This document shows positions 48,939-57,234 of a DNA stretch of 64,000 nt, one piece after another (position 1 is the stretch's first letter; each line of letters begins with the position of its first letter). A program made the translations under genes and the position numbers. Source of the stretch: a virus; the IMG/VR virus record IMGVR_UViG_3300044641_007991, positions 1 through 64,000 of that record, one strand, 5' to 3'. Under the pieces are notes generated by a model, which saw only the letters and a program-made list of their open reading frames with translations, was not told the origin of the DNA and made no database searches.

Positions 48939-49195
48939 TATGTTTTCCAGCAATGATTAGTATAATCCCAATCTTGTTCGGTGTAAAAATCTAAACCAAT
49001 AGAATATCCAAATAAACCTAGATTAATACTTATTTCGTTGGCTAATTGAAACGACAATGCAACACTAATAATATCCGAAGATTTGTAAATTCCGATATAA
49101 CAATTTGTCGTTTTTGTTATAGGATATTTAAATTCTTTAAGCGTTTTCCATGCAGTTTTATATGGATTAATTAAGGTAAAATTAAAAGTAAACAT
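48938..49195 (-). CDS. Small unknown protein
   Basis: 85 residues from MFTFNFTLINPYKTAWKTLK. Mixed alpha/beta, ending DYTNHCWKT. A GGGGG run lies upstream. Confidence 0.68.
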   Translation of the reverse strand: MFTFNFTLINPYKTAWKTLKEFKYPITKTTNCYIGIYKSSDIISVALSFQLANEISINLGLFGYSIGLDFYTEQDWDYTNHCWKT

Positions 49196-49260
49196 TATAA
49201 CCCCCAAAAGGCATAACATAAAGCTGCAGCAACTGCTGTGATTATAATAATCTCAATCAA
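49195..49260 (-). CDS. Possible tiny membrane peptide (TTG start)
   Basis: 21 codons: a hydrophobic helix IEIIIITAVAAALCYAFWGL after GGAGG and a TTG. Its ends overlap both neighbours, which fits this compact operon. Confidence 0.35.
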   Translation of the reverse strand: MIEIIIITAVAAALCYAFWGL

Positions 49261-49426
49261 TGGAGCCTCCTTCTATATGTTCTACGACACAAATTGTTTC
49301 GTCATATCCCATAAAAATTAATTCATCTCGTACCATTTCTGACGTAAAAGTATTATGGAAATATACAGTATCAATTAATTCTAAATCACCACTATTAACA
49401 TGAGCATAGACATCAAATACTCGCAT
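49253..49426 (-). CDS. Small acidic protein
   Basis: 57 residues from MRVFDVYAHVNSGDLELIDT, chosen because GGAG and the previous stop lie just upstream. Confidence 0.68.
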   Translation of the reverse strand: MRVFDVYAHVNSGDLELIDTVYFHNTFTSEMVRDELIFMGYDETICVVEHIEGGSID

Positions 49427-49427
49427 A

Positions 49428-49835
49428 TTAACTCCAGCTACGATGACGTTCATGAATCGATTCCATACCATCATAGTCGTCGATTTCAAATTCGATAGAT
49501 TCAGGAATTTCTACGATTTTTAATTCAGCAAAAGGTCCATTAGCAGTTTCGCCCAATTCTTCGATTACACGAATTAATATTGGATCATCTCGCGGAATAT
49601 CATCTACACTAAAATATAGTGCATTAGAAGCTGTAAATCTACCTGGACCATTTGGTGTTTTACAGTCTTCAGCATAGACCGCTTCATATTCTTCAGGAGG
49701 ACACAAATAATATGAATCACAAATTTTATCAGGTACGTGATATAAGGTAATTCCTTTTAATTCGCCATATCTAAGTACAGCTTCGTTAGATAAACCAAAA
49801 CCACCATAACGACGATTAATCGCTACTTTTCTCAT
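49428..49835 (-). CDS. Conserved phage protein, INRRYGGFGLS family
   Basis: 135 residues. AINRRYGGFGLSNEAVLRY and DDPILIRVIEELGETANGPFAELKIVEIPE are typical of a widespread phage family. Acidic C-terminus. Function unknown. Confidence 0.8.
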   Translation of the reverse strand: MRKVAINRRYGGFGLSNEAVLRYGELKGITLYHVPDKICDSYYLCPPEEYEAVYAEDCKTPNGPGRFTASNALYFSVDDIPRDDPILIRVIEELGETANGPFAELKIVEIPESIEFEIDDYDGMESIHERHRSWS

Positions 49836-50053
49836 AATACACCCTCAAATTGCTCATCATCAAATATAAAACCGCACAAATTTAAATCCAAACTAACAGG
49901 AAAATATAATGTTTCTGCTGGACTTCCTTCATTAGCATAAAAATCATCATCTTCTAATAAGCGTTCAACAATATTTAGATTTCTAAACCAACACATAGAA
50001 CCGCTACCATCGCCATTATCTCTAATCAAACCATAAATTACTTGTTGTGTCAT
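49832..50053 (-). CDS. Conserved small phage protein
   Basis: 73 residues, VIYGLIRDNGDGSGSMCWFR..., a recurrent unnamed family; acidic. Overlaps the next gene by 4 bases. Confidence 0.74.
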   Translation of the reverse strand: MTQQVIYGLIRDNGDGSGSMCWFRNLNIVERLLEDDDFYANEGSPAETLYFPVSLDLNLCGFIFDDEQFEGVL

Positions 50054-50054
50054 A

Positions 50055-50345
50055 TTATTTCTCCAGAGTAGTTGTTTCGTAACTGGTAATCAATTTGTAA
50101 AGTTCTACAGTATGATAATCTAATTTTTGCCGTAATTCTCGATCACCAACCCATGCAATTTTTCTATTCAATTTATCTAATTTCTTTAGTAATTTTTCTT
50201 GCAAAATATCATCAATAAGTTTCATGTTTTTATCCGGTTCTAAATTTTGTTTGTAGCTTGGATCCCATAACTGTAGAGAACGTTCATATGTTAAACCACG
50301 AAATCCGCGTTTTGATAAATGTAAAGACTGTTCAAATGTTAGCAT
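50055..50345 (-). CDS. Unknown basic helical protein
   Basis: 96 residues from MLTFEQSLHLSKRGFRGLTY (GGAG upstream). The two phrases FEQSLHLSKRGF and YERSLQLWDPSY look like a duplicated helix. C-terminal coiled coil. Confidence 0.7.
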   Translation of the reverse strand: MLTFEQSLHLSKRGFRGLTYERSLQLWDPSYKQNLEPDKNMKLIDDILQEKLLKKLDKLNRKIAWVGDRELRQKLDYHTVELYKLITSYETTTLEK

Positions 50346-50538
50346 CTGACCACGCTCCGCAGCAACATTCAGTTTCGCTATGCGCAGCACAAATACAAAC
50401 TCTGCTCAAATTACCAGTGGAAAGATCCAAATCGTATCCAATCGAACCGAATTCATCGCTACGCAAAACCAGAGTAGGGTATCTAGGATCTTCATAGGAT
50501 ACCCATGCTTCTATACCTAACTGCTTATCAATAATCAT
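50332..50538 (-). CDS. Small Cys-rich protein
   Basis: 68 residues from MIIDKQLGIEAWVSYEDPRY. The C-terminal CICAAHSETECCCGAW could bind metal. GAGG precedes the start. Confidence 0.7.
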   Translation of the reverse strand: MIIDKQLGIEAWVSYEDPRYPTLVLRSDEFGSIGYDLDLSTGNLSRVCICAAHSETECCCGAWSDANI

Positions 50539-50557
50539 AATCAACCTCCATACAGCA

Positions 50558-50594
50558 ATTATACTTTAGTTTGACTATAAAGTCAAGCACTTTT
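50558..50594 (-). promoter_or_regulatory. Sigma70-type early promoter
   Basis: -35 TTGACT (50586-50581), 17 bp, -10 TATAAT (50563-50558); drives 50538 onward. Confidence 0.92.
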
Positions 50595-50819
50595 AACCGT
50601 TGCCGAAATTTCTGGTATACAAGGAACAGGAATATTTGCTGACAAAATTGAAATTTGCCAACTATGATACGCATCATCTTTGAGATTTTGTTTCCATTTT
50701 AAATATGTTTGATGACACTGAACATTATATGGTTCATAAGGAATACACTCAACCATTCCAATATCGCTGACGGCAACTGCTATTTTAACTTCTGTGGTGG
50801 GTAACGTCATATCAATCAT
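50583..50819 (-). CDS. Small unknown protein
   Basis: 78 residues from MIDMTLPTTEVKIAVAVSDI; three Cys residues. The end VKSA stops at the TGA of the promoter's TTGACT. MTLP at 50810 is an alternative start. Confidence 0.65.
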   Translation of the reverse strand: MIDMTLPTTEVKIAVAVSDIGMVECIPYEPYNVQCHQTYLKWKQNLKDDAYHSWQISILSANIPVPCIPEISATVKSA

Positions 50820-50994
50820 CCCAACCATTTTTACCCATACTATATTTCGGTTCAGGTTGTTTATTTACAGGTTTACCCATCCAATCTCTACTAAAACTAT
50901 CAGAAGTAGAAAATGAAGTTTCACCTTGAAACAATCCAGTTTTAGAATTATATTCTTTACGACCCCAACCATATCTTCGTTTATAAATTGCCAT
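50812..50994 (-). CDS. Small basic protein
   Basis: 60 residues from MAIYKRRYGWGRKEYNSKTG; basic and aromatic, no family recognised. Confidence 0.65.
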   Translation of the reverse strand: MAIYKRRYGWGRKEYNSKTGLFQGETSFSTSDSFSRDWMGKPVNKQPEPKYSMGKNGWDD

Positions 50995-51142
50995 TAGTTT
51001 CCACCCGATTAATTTCAATTAATTCTTGTTCAACACGTTGAGGTTCAGGTACTGCTGGAGCATATTTAGTTGCCACAGTATAAACTGCCCATGTTAAACA
51101 AATCATTACCACAACGCTATAAATTATTTCACTTATTTTCAT
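50981..51142 (-). CDS. Small single-span membrane protein
   Basis: 53 residues, MKISEIIYSVVVMICLTWAV then YTVATKYAPAVPEPQRVEQE. One helix at 6-25. The ATG overlaps the upstream stop region. Confidence 0.62.
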   Translation of the reverse strand: MKISEIIYSVVVMICLTWAVYTVATKYAPAVPEPQRVEQELIEINRVETNGNL

Positions 51143-51350
51143 TACCAGATTCCCACGCCCAATTTACAACAACCCAATCATCAATACAATCATGTTCAGT
51201 ATAATTTTGATTGACATATTCTGTGCCAAATTTATTACACATTTGAGTGTACCAATAAGACCAATATTGTGTAATAATTTCGCCTTCAGATAATGTTACT
51301 ACAACTGGATTACCTAATTCATTAAACGGACTGTAACACCAATATTTCAT
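51129..51350 (-). CDS. Small aromatic-rich protein
   Basis: 73 residues with eight Trp (YWSYWYTQMC, DDWVVVNWAWESG). A Cys pair is too distant for a finger. Overlaps both neighbours. Confidence 0.68.
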   Translation of the reverse strand: MKYWCYSPFNELGNPVVVTLSEGEIITQYWSYWYTQMCNKFGTEYVNQNYTEHDCIDDWVVVNWAWESGNENK

Positions 51351-51571
51351 GCATTTTCTCGTAAATAATCATACGCAAAATCTCTGAACACGGTATCAGA
51401 TAAACCCCAGCAAAACGCAATTCCCTGAATTTCTGGCGGCAATTGTTCAAATATTTCTTGTAGGGATTCTGGGGTATGACTAATATCTGTTGCTAATACT
51501 ACGCAATCATGGAAATTATCCACTGCATTATGCTCGTTGTCTAAATCAAATAATTGTTCAAGAGTAAACAT
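51347..51571 (-). CDS. Small acidic protein
   Basis: 74 residues, MFTLEQLFDLDNEHNAVDNF..., acidic, with a helix EIFEQLPPEIQGIAFCWGL. Overlaps the next gene by 4 bases. Confidence 0.7.
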   Translation of the reverse strand: MFTLEQLFDLDNEHNAVDNFHDCVVLATDISHTPESLQEIFEQLPPEIQGIAFCWGLSDTVFRDFAYDYLRENA

Positions 51572-51573
51572 AA

Positions 51574-51855
51574 TTATAACCTATATCCGTACATTTTGTT
51601 TATAATCGTTGGGTTAACAGGAGCTACGCCCATTTTAATTCTAAGTAAATTCATAGATCTAATTGGTCGTTTAGCGTAAAATGGTAGAATTTCTTCGCTA
51701 TATCTAGCACGTTTTTCTGCTAACCACAATTTAATTGGTTTAGAAACAAATGTTACAACTTCAAATGGTTCCCAACCCCAAGGTCTAATTCTGCGTTCGA
51801 TTCTTTTTTTAACGCTATTATACATTTTCCAACGAATTCTAGCTTTAATTTTCAT
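51574..51855 (-). CDS. Small very basic protein
   Basis: 93 residues, Arg/Lys/Trp-rich (MKIKARIRWKMYNSVKKRIE...). A nucleic-acid-binding protein is plausible from charge alone. Confidence 0.7.
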   Translation of the reverse strand: MKIKARIRWKMYNSVKKRIERRIRPWGWEPFEVVTFVSKPIKLWLAEKRARYSEEILPFYAKRPIRSMNLLRIKMGVAPVNPTIINKMYGYRL

Positions 51856-52210
51856 TTAACTGCCTCATTTGAAGTAATTGTTGTATTACTGCTGCATCTA
51901 TTTCTGCTCGCATTTCATCTGCCATAACAGTAATCATCTCTCGTTCTTTAGCCATTCTAGATCTATGAGCTAGAATATCTCTATTATACGAACCTAGAAA
52001 ATGATTACATAATAATTTGTTGCGTTGTTTAACAGTTCTAGCTGCAATTTTAAACTTAGGTTTTAATCGCTGTTTATCTCGTTTTGGGTAATACCCAAAT
52101 AAACGTCTGGCATAATCTATAGAGTCAACTTCCCAAGTAGCTTTAAGCATCCTAGGAGGTGCAGATACCACCGACGAATCTATCATAATTTCTTTAAGCG
52201 TTTCTGTCAT
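51845..52210 (-). CDS. Basic helical protein
   Basis: 121 residues. A basic middle (YYPKRDKQRLKPKFKIAART) and a C-terminal helix; overlaps 51855 by 11 bases. No family recognised. Confidence 0.7.
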   Translation of the reverse strand: MTETLKEIMIDSSVVSAPPRMLKATWEVDSIDYARRLFGYYPKRDKQRLKPKFKIAARTVKQRNKLLCNHFLGSYNRDILAHRSRMAKEREMITVMADEMRAEIDAAVIQQLLQMRQLNEN

Positions 52211-52385
52211 AAAATTCTCGTGCTGCTAAAAATTCCTCAAAAAATTCCTGTGCTGTAATTTCTATTCCATGTTTACCCAACATATCCATTAATTGTTCAG
52301 GATCAAAAACTAATGTAAGTTCTACTGTTGGAGTGAAATATTCAGTTAATCCAGTTTTTACGTTTTTAATTTTTTGAATAATCAT
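52194..52385 (-). CDS. Small unknown protein
   Basis: 63 residues, MIIQKIKNVKTGLTEYFTPT..., possibly one small alpha/beta domain. Overlaps both neighbours. Confidence 0.7.
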   Translation of the reverse strand: MIIQKIKNVKTGLTEYFTPTVELTLVFDPEQLMDMLGKHGIEITAQEFFEEFLAAREFYDRNA

Positions 52386-52621
52386 TATTTAACCCCAAAA
52401 TAACGGTTAATATCAGAGTTAATCCAAGCAGAATTTTCTAATACAGTTCGACCAAGATCTGCGGATTCATTAGAAGTTGCCTCTACTATATTCAAACATT
52501 CTTGAATAATCAACTGTGCGAATTTTTCCGTGTAGCATTGCAACAGAGTAGGCGAATAAATGCTATATTGTTCAGCGAAAATATATGCTTCATCAGATAA
52601 AGTTTTAAGGTTTTCGTTCAT
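52385..52621 (-). CDS. FAELII-type small protein (paralogue family)
   Basis: 78 residues. MNENLKTLSDEAYIFAEQYS...EKFAQLIIQECLNIV...INRYFGVK belongs to a family repeated in this window (52625, 57531, 57999, 58603, 58830), defined by a start MNEKI, a core KFAELIIxEC and an end KHFGVE. Function unknown. Confidence 0.8.
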   Translation of the reverse strand: MNENLKTLSDEAYIFAEQYSIYSPTLLQCYTEKFAQLIIQECLNIVEATSNESADLGRTVLENSAWINSDINRYFGVK

Positions 52622-52624
52622 AAT

Positions 52625-52855
52625 TTAATCCCAAAATTTATGATAAATTTCTTCTGCTAATGCATCAGCTTTGTTATAGTTTGAACCGTATACCACACTA
52701 ATACATTTTGTAACAATTAACTCAGCAAATTGATTAATTTCTTCTTCTGTCATACCATACAGTTTAGATGTTTCATATATGGTAGTGGGTATAACTAATG
52801 GACTATAAGTTTCGCCTTTTATTTGCTGTAATAATCTTTTAATTTTCTCGTTCAT
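52625..52855 (-). CDS. FAELII-type small protein (paralogue)
   Basis: 76 residues from MNEKIKRLLQQIKGETYSPL, with core NQFAELIVTKCISVV and end EEIYHKFWD. GGGGAG precedes the ATG. Confidence 0.8.
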   Translation of the reverse strand: MNEKIKRLLQQIKGETYSPLVIPTTIYETSKLYGMTEEEINQFAELIVTKCISVVYGSNYNKADALAEEIYHKFWD

Positions 52856-53070
52856 GATCTCCCCAAAAATAACCAAGGAACGCCATTACCGTCATCTCCA
52901 CCATAATCTACATTTTGTGTCGACCACCAATATTTACCGTCTTTCTTTTTCGCAGGAAGCTCTAATTCTTCAAATAAATTATAGTCGCCTTGTCGGCCAC
53001 CAACAACTCCGATATCCGTTTCTGGAGGTAGGGATTGCAAGTATTCAATCAATTCGGCTGCAGTGGTCAT
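52852..53070 (-). CDS. Conserved small phage protein
   Basis: 72 residues from MTTAAELIEYLQSLPPETDI, a widespread opening in phage proteins of the AELIxxLQxLPPETxI type. Beta-rich end with WLFLGR. Confidence 0.78.
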   Translation of the reverse strand: MTTAAELIEYLQSLPPETDIGVVGGRQGDYNLFEELELPAKKKDGKYWWSTQNVDYGGDDGNGVPWLFLGRS

Positions 53071-53201
53071 AATTTTCTCCAATTAATCAAGATAAAGTTA
53101 AGTATAGATTCATTATACTTGAGTCGCATGTTAAAGTCAAGCACTTTTTTCAAAATATCTTGCATATGATTGTTCTGAATATTAATATTTTTTTCTGTCA
53201 T
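53067..53201 (-). CDS. Small protein spanning a promoter
   Basis: 44 residues, MTEKNINIQNNHMQDILKKV then LDFNMRLKYNESIL..., from an ATG with GGAGA upstream. It reads through the promoter at 53112 and stops inside the next start codon. Confidence 0.5.
   Translation of the reverse strand: MTEKNINIQNNHMQDILKKVLDFNMRLKYNESILNFILINWRKL
53112..53149 (-). promoter_or_regulatory. Sigma70-type early promoter
   Basis: -35 TTGACT (53140-53135), 17 bp, -10 TATAAT (53117-53112); drives the long operon from 53070 to 50583. Confidence 0.92.
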
Positions 53202-53216
53202 CGCTGTTCTCCTAAT

Positions 53217-53855
53217 CTACTCCGCAATATAAGGTGTTGTAACATAACATACTGATTTACCATCAAAAGCGGATTTAAATGTGATCTTACCATCGCGCTT
53301 AACAACTAATTCAAATTCTACTCCTGGGGCATCCATATGACTAAAATCCTCGAACATTTCTTGCCACTGATAACCAAATTTATAAACATAAGATTTAATT
53401 AATTTTTTGGTATTAAAAATCCATGTTTTAGATACAGTATGTTCATTGGCTAAGACAATTTGACGATCAACTGTAGGTAAAATTTTTTCCAGAGCAGTTT
53501 TTTCTGCTCGAGTTACCTGCGCATAATAATACCCAATCTCTGTATTATCCACTATCCAAGTTTTGCCTAGAGATCCGCGCACAATTTCCTGTAATTGCGA
53601 CTCAACTGTTTTCGCTATTTTAATTTTAAGAGAATAAGATTTTGCTGTATTTTCTTCATCTTCAGGTAAATATTGTCCACCTAGATAACGATTACCATCA
53701 ATCCAGATGTAATTATCGCAAGGAGCGTGCTGACGACCGCTACGATCAAGAGTTGGTTTACGGTCATAGTTGTCAACAATCGCGCCTTGCACACGAGCTT
53801 CGTAAGCTGCATTAACAGCGTCAACACAGGTTTTGATATCAGCGATAGTAGTCAT
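53217..53855 (-). CDS. Unknown protein
   Basis: 212 residues. MTTIADIKTCVDAVNAAYEA then RSGRQHAPCDNYIWIDGNRYLGGQYLP; two alpha/beta parts. No family recognised despite its size. GGAGAGA precedes the start. Confidence 0.75.
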   Translation of the reverse strand: MTTIADIKTCVDAVNAAYEARVQGAIVDNYDRKPTLDRSGRQHAPCDNYIWIDGNRYLGGQYLPEDEENTAKSYSLKIKIAKTVESQLQEIVRGSLGKTWIVDNTEIGYYYAQVTRAEKTALEKILPTVDRQIVLANEHTVSKTWIFNTKKLIKSYVYKFGYQWQEMFEDFSHMDAPGVEFELVVKRDGKITFKSAFDGKSVCYVTTPYIAE

Positions 53856-53904
53856 AATATTCTCTCCAGAGTAGAAGGTCAGGACAAACCCAACCTATGC
53901 ACCT

Positions 53905-53942
53905 ATTGTACCGCAACTGAATCTAGAAGTCAAACACTTTCA
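53905..53942 (-). promoter_or_regulatory. Sigma70-type early promoter with GGTTG leader
   Basis: -35 TTGACT (53933-53928), 17 bp, -10 TACAAT (53910-53905), followed by GCATAGGTTGGG. The upstream element here is GTGTTTGAC, one base off the family. Drives 53855. Confidence 0.9.
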
Positions 53943-54137
53943 TCCGCTGGCGCTAAGTTTTATTTCAGAAATACAATTTCTAAGAACTTCCATAGAATGA
54001 ACCGAACCATGTGTAAACCAAATCCTCACACTAGATTCCCCTGTATCAACTGCAATACAATGTTGACCGTGTAAATGAAATAGTGGTTGTGCGGTACTTG
54101 GTTGATTTATCCAAGCTCTATACATTCTTTGAGTCAT
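53940..54137 (-). CDS. Small unknown protein
   Basis: 65 residues, MTQRMYRAWINQPSTAQPLF..., His-rich middle (HLHGQHC). Ends at the promoter. Confidence 0.68.
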   Translation of the reverse strand: MTQRMYRAWINQPSTAQPLFHLHGQHCIAVDTGESSVRIWFTHGSVHSMEVLRNCISEIKLSASG

Positions 54138-54140
54138 AAC

Positions 54141-54299
54141 TTATTCATCCAAATTAACAGATAACACTTCCCATTGAATATCTTCATCGTCATCCATTAA
54201 TTTAATAGCATTCAAACGAGCTAGAGCATAATTACTATATGCTCTATACACATCAATATAACCGTCTGCATCTGTTCTAGCAACAATATAAATTTTCAT
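54141..54299 (-). CDS. Small acidic protein
   Basis: 52 residues, MKIYIVARTDADGYIDVYRA ... WEVLSVNLDE. A single alpha/beta unit; a recurrent phage style. Confidence 0.65.
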   Translation of the reverse strand: MKIYIVARTDADGYIDVYRAYSNYALARLNAIKLMDDDEDIQWEVLSVNLDE

Positions 54300-54301
54300 A
54301 A

Positions 54302-54751
54302 TTAATCCAACCTTGATTCAGCATAAGCATCAAAACCATAACCTTGTAACACAGCAGCATAAGCTGCAGCACCAGCATATAAACAGTCTACGTTCTGTAC
54401 AGGCATTGAAGCAGGATTCCATAAGTAGATACCTCGACTCCAAGATTTTTGAAAACCTACAGCAGCCATGGCTCGGCCAATTTTGGTGTTTAATCGAACA
54501 CCCTGTACAGTTACCCACGAAAATCCACAAGCATATTGATCTCGACCACCCAACTTTTCGGTAAAATATTTTTCAGCGGCTGCACGAGCAGCAGCAGTTG
54601 CTTCAGCATGGATCGTTTCAATACTATATTCACCAGATTTAATATCTAACATCTTCATCTCCAATTTACATTTAATATTCTTTTTTGATTTTGGTTTAAT
54701 ATCGTCAATATTTTGCCACATATTATTTTGAAATCGCTCTGTAGAGATCAT
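54302..54751 (-). CDS. Ala-rich phage protein
   Basis: 149 residues from ATG at 54751 (AGGATATT upstream). A second good start, MLDIKSGEYSIETIHAEATA at 54652, has GGAGATGAAG upstream, so a 116-residue product is possible. The core AAAEKYFTEKLGGRDQYACGFSWVTVQGV and RGIYLWNPA are recurrent in phages. Confidence 0.75.
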   Translation of the reverse strand: MISTERFQNNMWQNIDDIKPKSKKNIKCKLEMKMLDIKSGEYSIETIHAEATAAARAAAEKYFTEKLGGRDQYACGFSWVTVQGVRLNTKIGRAMAAVGFQKSWSRGIYLWNPASMPVQNVDCLYAGAAAYAAVLQGYGFDAYAESRLD

Positions 54752-54760
54752 AATAATATC

Positions 54761-54931
54761 CTAAAGTAAATTTAATTTTCGTAATAAATGTTCAAAAGAT
54801 TCGTGTAATGTTCGTTCTTGCGTACCCACATATTTTCCGTTATAACTCCGCCAATAATTTTCTCGCATTGATCTACGATAACCATTCGTTTCAAGAGCTT
54901 TAACCATCATTTCTTCAGTAAAATTATACAT
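54761..54931 (-). CDS. Small basic protein
   Basis: 56 residues from MYNFTEEMMVKALETNGYRR, chosen for its GGAGATGAAG leader, the same 10 bases as the alternative start at 54652. Helical, basic. Confidence 0.68.
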   Translation of the reverse strand: MYNFTEEMMVKALETNGYRRSMRENYWRSYNGKYVGTQERTLHESFEHLLRKLNLL

Positions 54932-54975
54932 CTTCATCTCCAAGTAAGTAGAAACGACTGTTTCAGTATAGAACA

Positions 54976-55013
54976 ATTATACATGTATCAGCACCGCAGG
55001 TCAAGCACTTTTT
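54976..55013 (-). promoter_or_regulatory. Sigma70-type early promoter
   Basis: -35 TTGACC (55004-54999), 17 bp, -10 TATAAT (54981-54976); drives 54931 onward. Confidence 0.92.
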
Positions 55014-55183
55014 TCTTGCGCTAAAAATTCTTGATACTGTTTAGGTGTACTGTAAAATCGGATAACCTGTTTTAATGCAGGACCAAAATCTGGATCATCA
55101 TGATCAAATTTATAAGATTCAATCAAATCTTTACGAATAATTTCCGATACTTGTTCATTGTCTAGCTCTAATTCAATTTTCAT
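55001..55183 (-). CDS. Small acidic protein
   Basis: 60 residues, MKIELELDNEQVSEIIRKDL..., ending AQEKSA at the TGA of the promoter's TTGAC. The opening is common in small phage proteins. Confidence 0.75.
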   Translation of the reverse strand: MKIELELDNEQVSEIIRKDLIESYKFDHDDPDFGPALKQVIRFYSTPKQYQEFLAQEKSA

Positions 55184-55185
55184 GT

Positions 55186-55389
55186 TTATTCCACCCTGCT
55201 GTTTGACATTTTCTCTAACAAATTTTCAATATATTTAATTCGATTTCTGTAATAGAGAATATCTGCTTCTCTATTTCCTTCTGACATACAATCCATAATT
55301 TCCATGTTACAGACACTAATTTCATCATGAATTAAGTGCATAACAGTTTCGGCTTCACGATCGTCTACTATAAAATCAAAATGAATCAT
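55186..55389 (-). CDS. Small helical protein
   Basis: 67 residues, MIHFDFIVDDREAETVMHLI..., two helices separated by EGNREAD; a family of helical hairpins common in T4-like phages. Confidence 0.74.
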   Translation of the reverse strand: MIHFDFIVDDREAETVMHLIHDEISVCNMEIMDCMSEGNREADILYYRNRIKYIENLLEKMSNSRVE

Positions 55390-55399
55390 GTTGCATACC

Positions 55400-55677
55400 T
55401 TATTCCTCTGTGATAATTAATTTCGGAACATATCTAAATCTATATACACCCGCTCCTATAATATCAGACAATTCTGATACCGTAATATTACCAATATCGT
55501 TTACAGCTGTTGAGTCATCCCATATAGCACCTGAGTGTAAATTTATCAAACTGACGCCACCTACGCTACCGCGATCAAAACTGCTAACATATAATATATA
55601 TTTTCATATACAAAAACGTCACCAACAGTATATGAGTCTTTACCTAAAGGTTTATTTTGAAATAATTTTTGAGTCAT
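55400..55677 (-). pseudogene. Small gene with a single-base frameshift
   Basis: Starts MTQKLFQNKPLGKDSYTVGD and, in the same frame, stops early (ENIYYMLAVLIAVA). Adding one A to the run in GAAAATAT gives ENKYILYVSSFDRGSVGG... and continues to IGAGVYRFRYVPKLIITEE, about 92 residues ending just before the next gene. Either a genuine frameshift or an assembly error in an A run. Confidence 0.7.
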
Positions 55678-55678
55678 A

Positions 55679-56470
55679 TTACCAATCCCATTGTTGATCA
55701 CACAAAATCCAACCACCAGCTGCATAAATTTCATGAATAGTATCAATTTCGTATGTTTTGCTACGAATACCAATATAAACAAATTCACTATCGCTTAATG
55801 GCTCAGAACAACTTTTAAATCCATAACAAATACTCTGCATCTGTGAAGTTAATTCAACAGGTGCTTTTAATACCGGAAATAATCTACTACCAAATAAATC
55901 GTCTTCAACGGTACATTCTGCAATTGCTCTATCAGCATCTGACCAGACTGCGCATTTACCTAATCCAACGATTGTATCTGCATGAAATTCATTTAACCAC
56001 TCTTGAGGAACAATACTATCCCAGCTAGAAGTAGAAACATCAAATTCTAGTGGAAATTCAGCCCATCTACAAGTATTGATATAATCAATTTTATCTGGAT
56101 CACCACCAAAATCGCCACCAAGTGTATAAGCCAACCCACCAGTAATAACTTGACGACATTTTTCTTTTACTGCAGGATCTGCTAGATATTCTGTTAAACT
56201 GGAATATTCTCGTGGATTAGATCTACCACCATTCATATGTTCCATAACAACGGTTTTAACTAATTTACCAGAAAAGGCTCGTCGTTGGAATTCCTCACCT
56301 GCAGCACCAAAATAATTTAGCGGAAATGGATTAGGAATATAACCTGCACCAATGCATTCGCTATCATCGTCATCGGTGTAAACACCTACCCAGATTCTAG
56401 ATTGATCTGGAGTTTTAAAATCCGCGTTAGTTGGAGCATAATGTGCAACGTTAATTTCAATTTTATTCAT
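55679..56470 (-). CDS. Unknown large acidic protein
   Basis: 263 residues, beginning MNKIEINVAHYAPTNADFKT, with many Asp/Glu and scattered Cys. No family or motif recognised. Its size within an operon of very small genes suggests an enzyme or host-directed inhibitor, but nothing in the sequence says which. Confidence 0.75.
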   Translation of the reverse strand: MNKIEINVAHYAPTNADFKTPDQSRIWVGVYTDDDDSECIGAGYIPNPFPLNYFGAAGEEFQRRAFSGKLVKTVVMEHMNGGRSNPREYSSLTEYLADPAVKEKCRQVITGGLAYTLGGDFGGDPDKIDYINTCRWAEFPLEFDVSTSSWDSIVPQEWLNEFHADTIVGLGKCAVWSDADRAIAECTVEDDLFGSRLFPVLKAPVELTSQMQSICYGFKSCSEPLSDSEFVYIGIRSKTYEIDTIHEIYAAGGWILCDQQWDW

Positions 56471-56658
56471 ATTTTAATTTCCTCTAGGATTTCGTATTGC
56501 TCGTCAAATGTTTGCTGAGATAGCGGCTCTTCCCAACCAAATCTGTACCATTCACTTCGCCAATTTTTCCCATAATAGATCAATTGTTTCATTATTTGAA
56601 TTTGATTAAATTTTAATAATTTAACCTTGTAATATTTAATTGCCCAGTTTTGCGCCAT
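56467..56658 (-). CDS. Small unknown protein
   Basis: 63 residues with an aromatic middle (NWRSEWYRFGWEEPLS). Overlaps 56470 by 4 bases. Confidence 0.66.
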   Translation of the reverse strand: MAQNWAIKYYKVKLLKFNQIQIMKQLIYYGKNWRSEWYRFGWEEPLSQQTFDEQYEILEEIKI

Positions 56659-56670
56659 ATATTTTTCCTA

Positions 56671-57159
56671 TTAAATTAAACCGGATTCAGCAAAACTATA
56701 TGTTGTATCACCAATAATAATATGATCCAACACGCGAATATCAAATAACTCTAGAGCGGATTTTAATTTATGAGTGATATTTCTATCTGCGCTACTTGGA
56801 ACCGAAATACCGGATGGGTGGTTATGAGCTAGAATAACCGCTGCAGCATTCAATTCCAGAGCCAGTTTCGCTACTTCTCGTGGATAAACCGCAGCCGAAT
56901 CAATTGTTCCGCGAAACATTTCTGTATAGTCAATTAAATAATTTTGATTATCTAGGAATAATACAGAGAAAACCTCATGTTCTAATTGTTGTAATTTACA
57001 TCTTACAAATTGTTTTGATTGATTAGGACTGGTAAAAGCAGTTGTTTTGGTGCGTAGACGCGATTCCAGGATACTCATTGCCTGGGCGATAACAGCGTCT
57101 TCAGCAACAGTTGAGGTTACAGCATAGGTTGCAGCAGATTCAGTTTTCACGGTATTCAT
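56671..57159 (-). CDS. radC: RadC-family (JAB/MPN) protein
   Basis: 162 residues. EHEVFSVLFLDNQNYLI (Glu of the active site), then VILAHNHPSGISVPSSADRN, the H-x-H...S-x-x-D metal motif. The short N-terminal helix-hairpin-helix of bacterial RadC is missing, as in plasmid and phage relatives. The activity of RadC-like proteins is unsettled; repair or recombination is assumed. Confidence 0.92.
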   Translation of the reverse strand: MNTVKTESAATYAVTSTVAEDAVIAQAMSILESRLRTKTTAFTSPNQSKQFVRCKLQQLEHEVFSVLFLDNQNYLIDYTEMFRGTIDSAAVYPREVAKLALELNAAAVILAHNHPSGISVPSSADRNITHKLKSALELFDIRVLDHIIIGDTTYSFAESGLI

Positions 57160-57189
57160 AGATCTCTCCTCAGTTCAAAGTATAGATTC

Positions 57190-57227
57190 ATTATACGCTT
57201 TTTTGGTTGGAGAGTCAAGCACTTTTT
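57190..57227 (-). promoter_or_regulatory. Sigma70-type early promoter
   Basis: -35 TTGACT (57218-57213), 17 bp, -10 TATAAT (57195-57190); drives radC. Confidence 0.92.
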
Positions 57228-57234
57228 AAAAAAT

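Noticed and set aside
55410-55697. 95-codon plus-strand frame
   Set aside because: Antisense to the frameshifted small gene, whose restored reading frame is protein-like.
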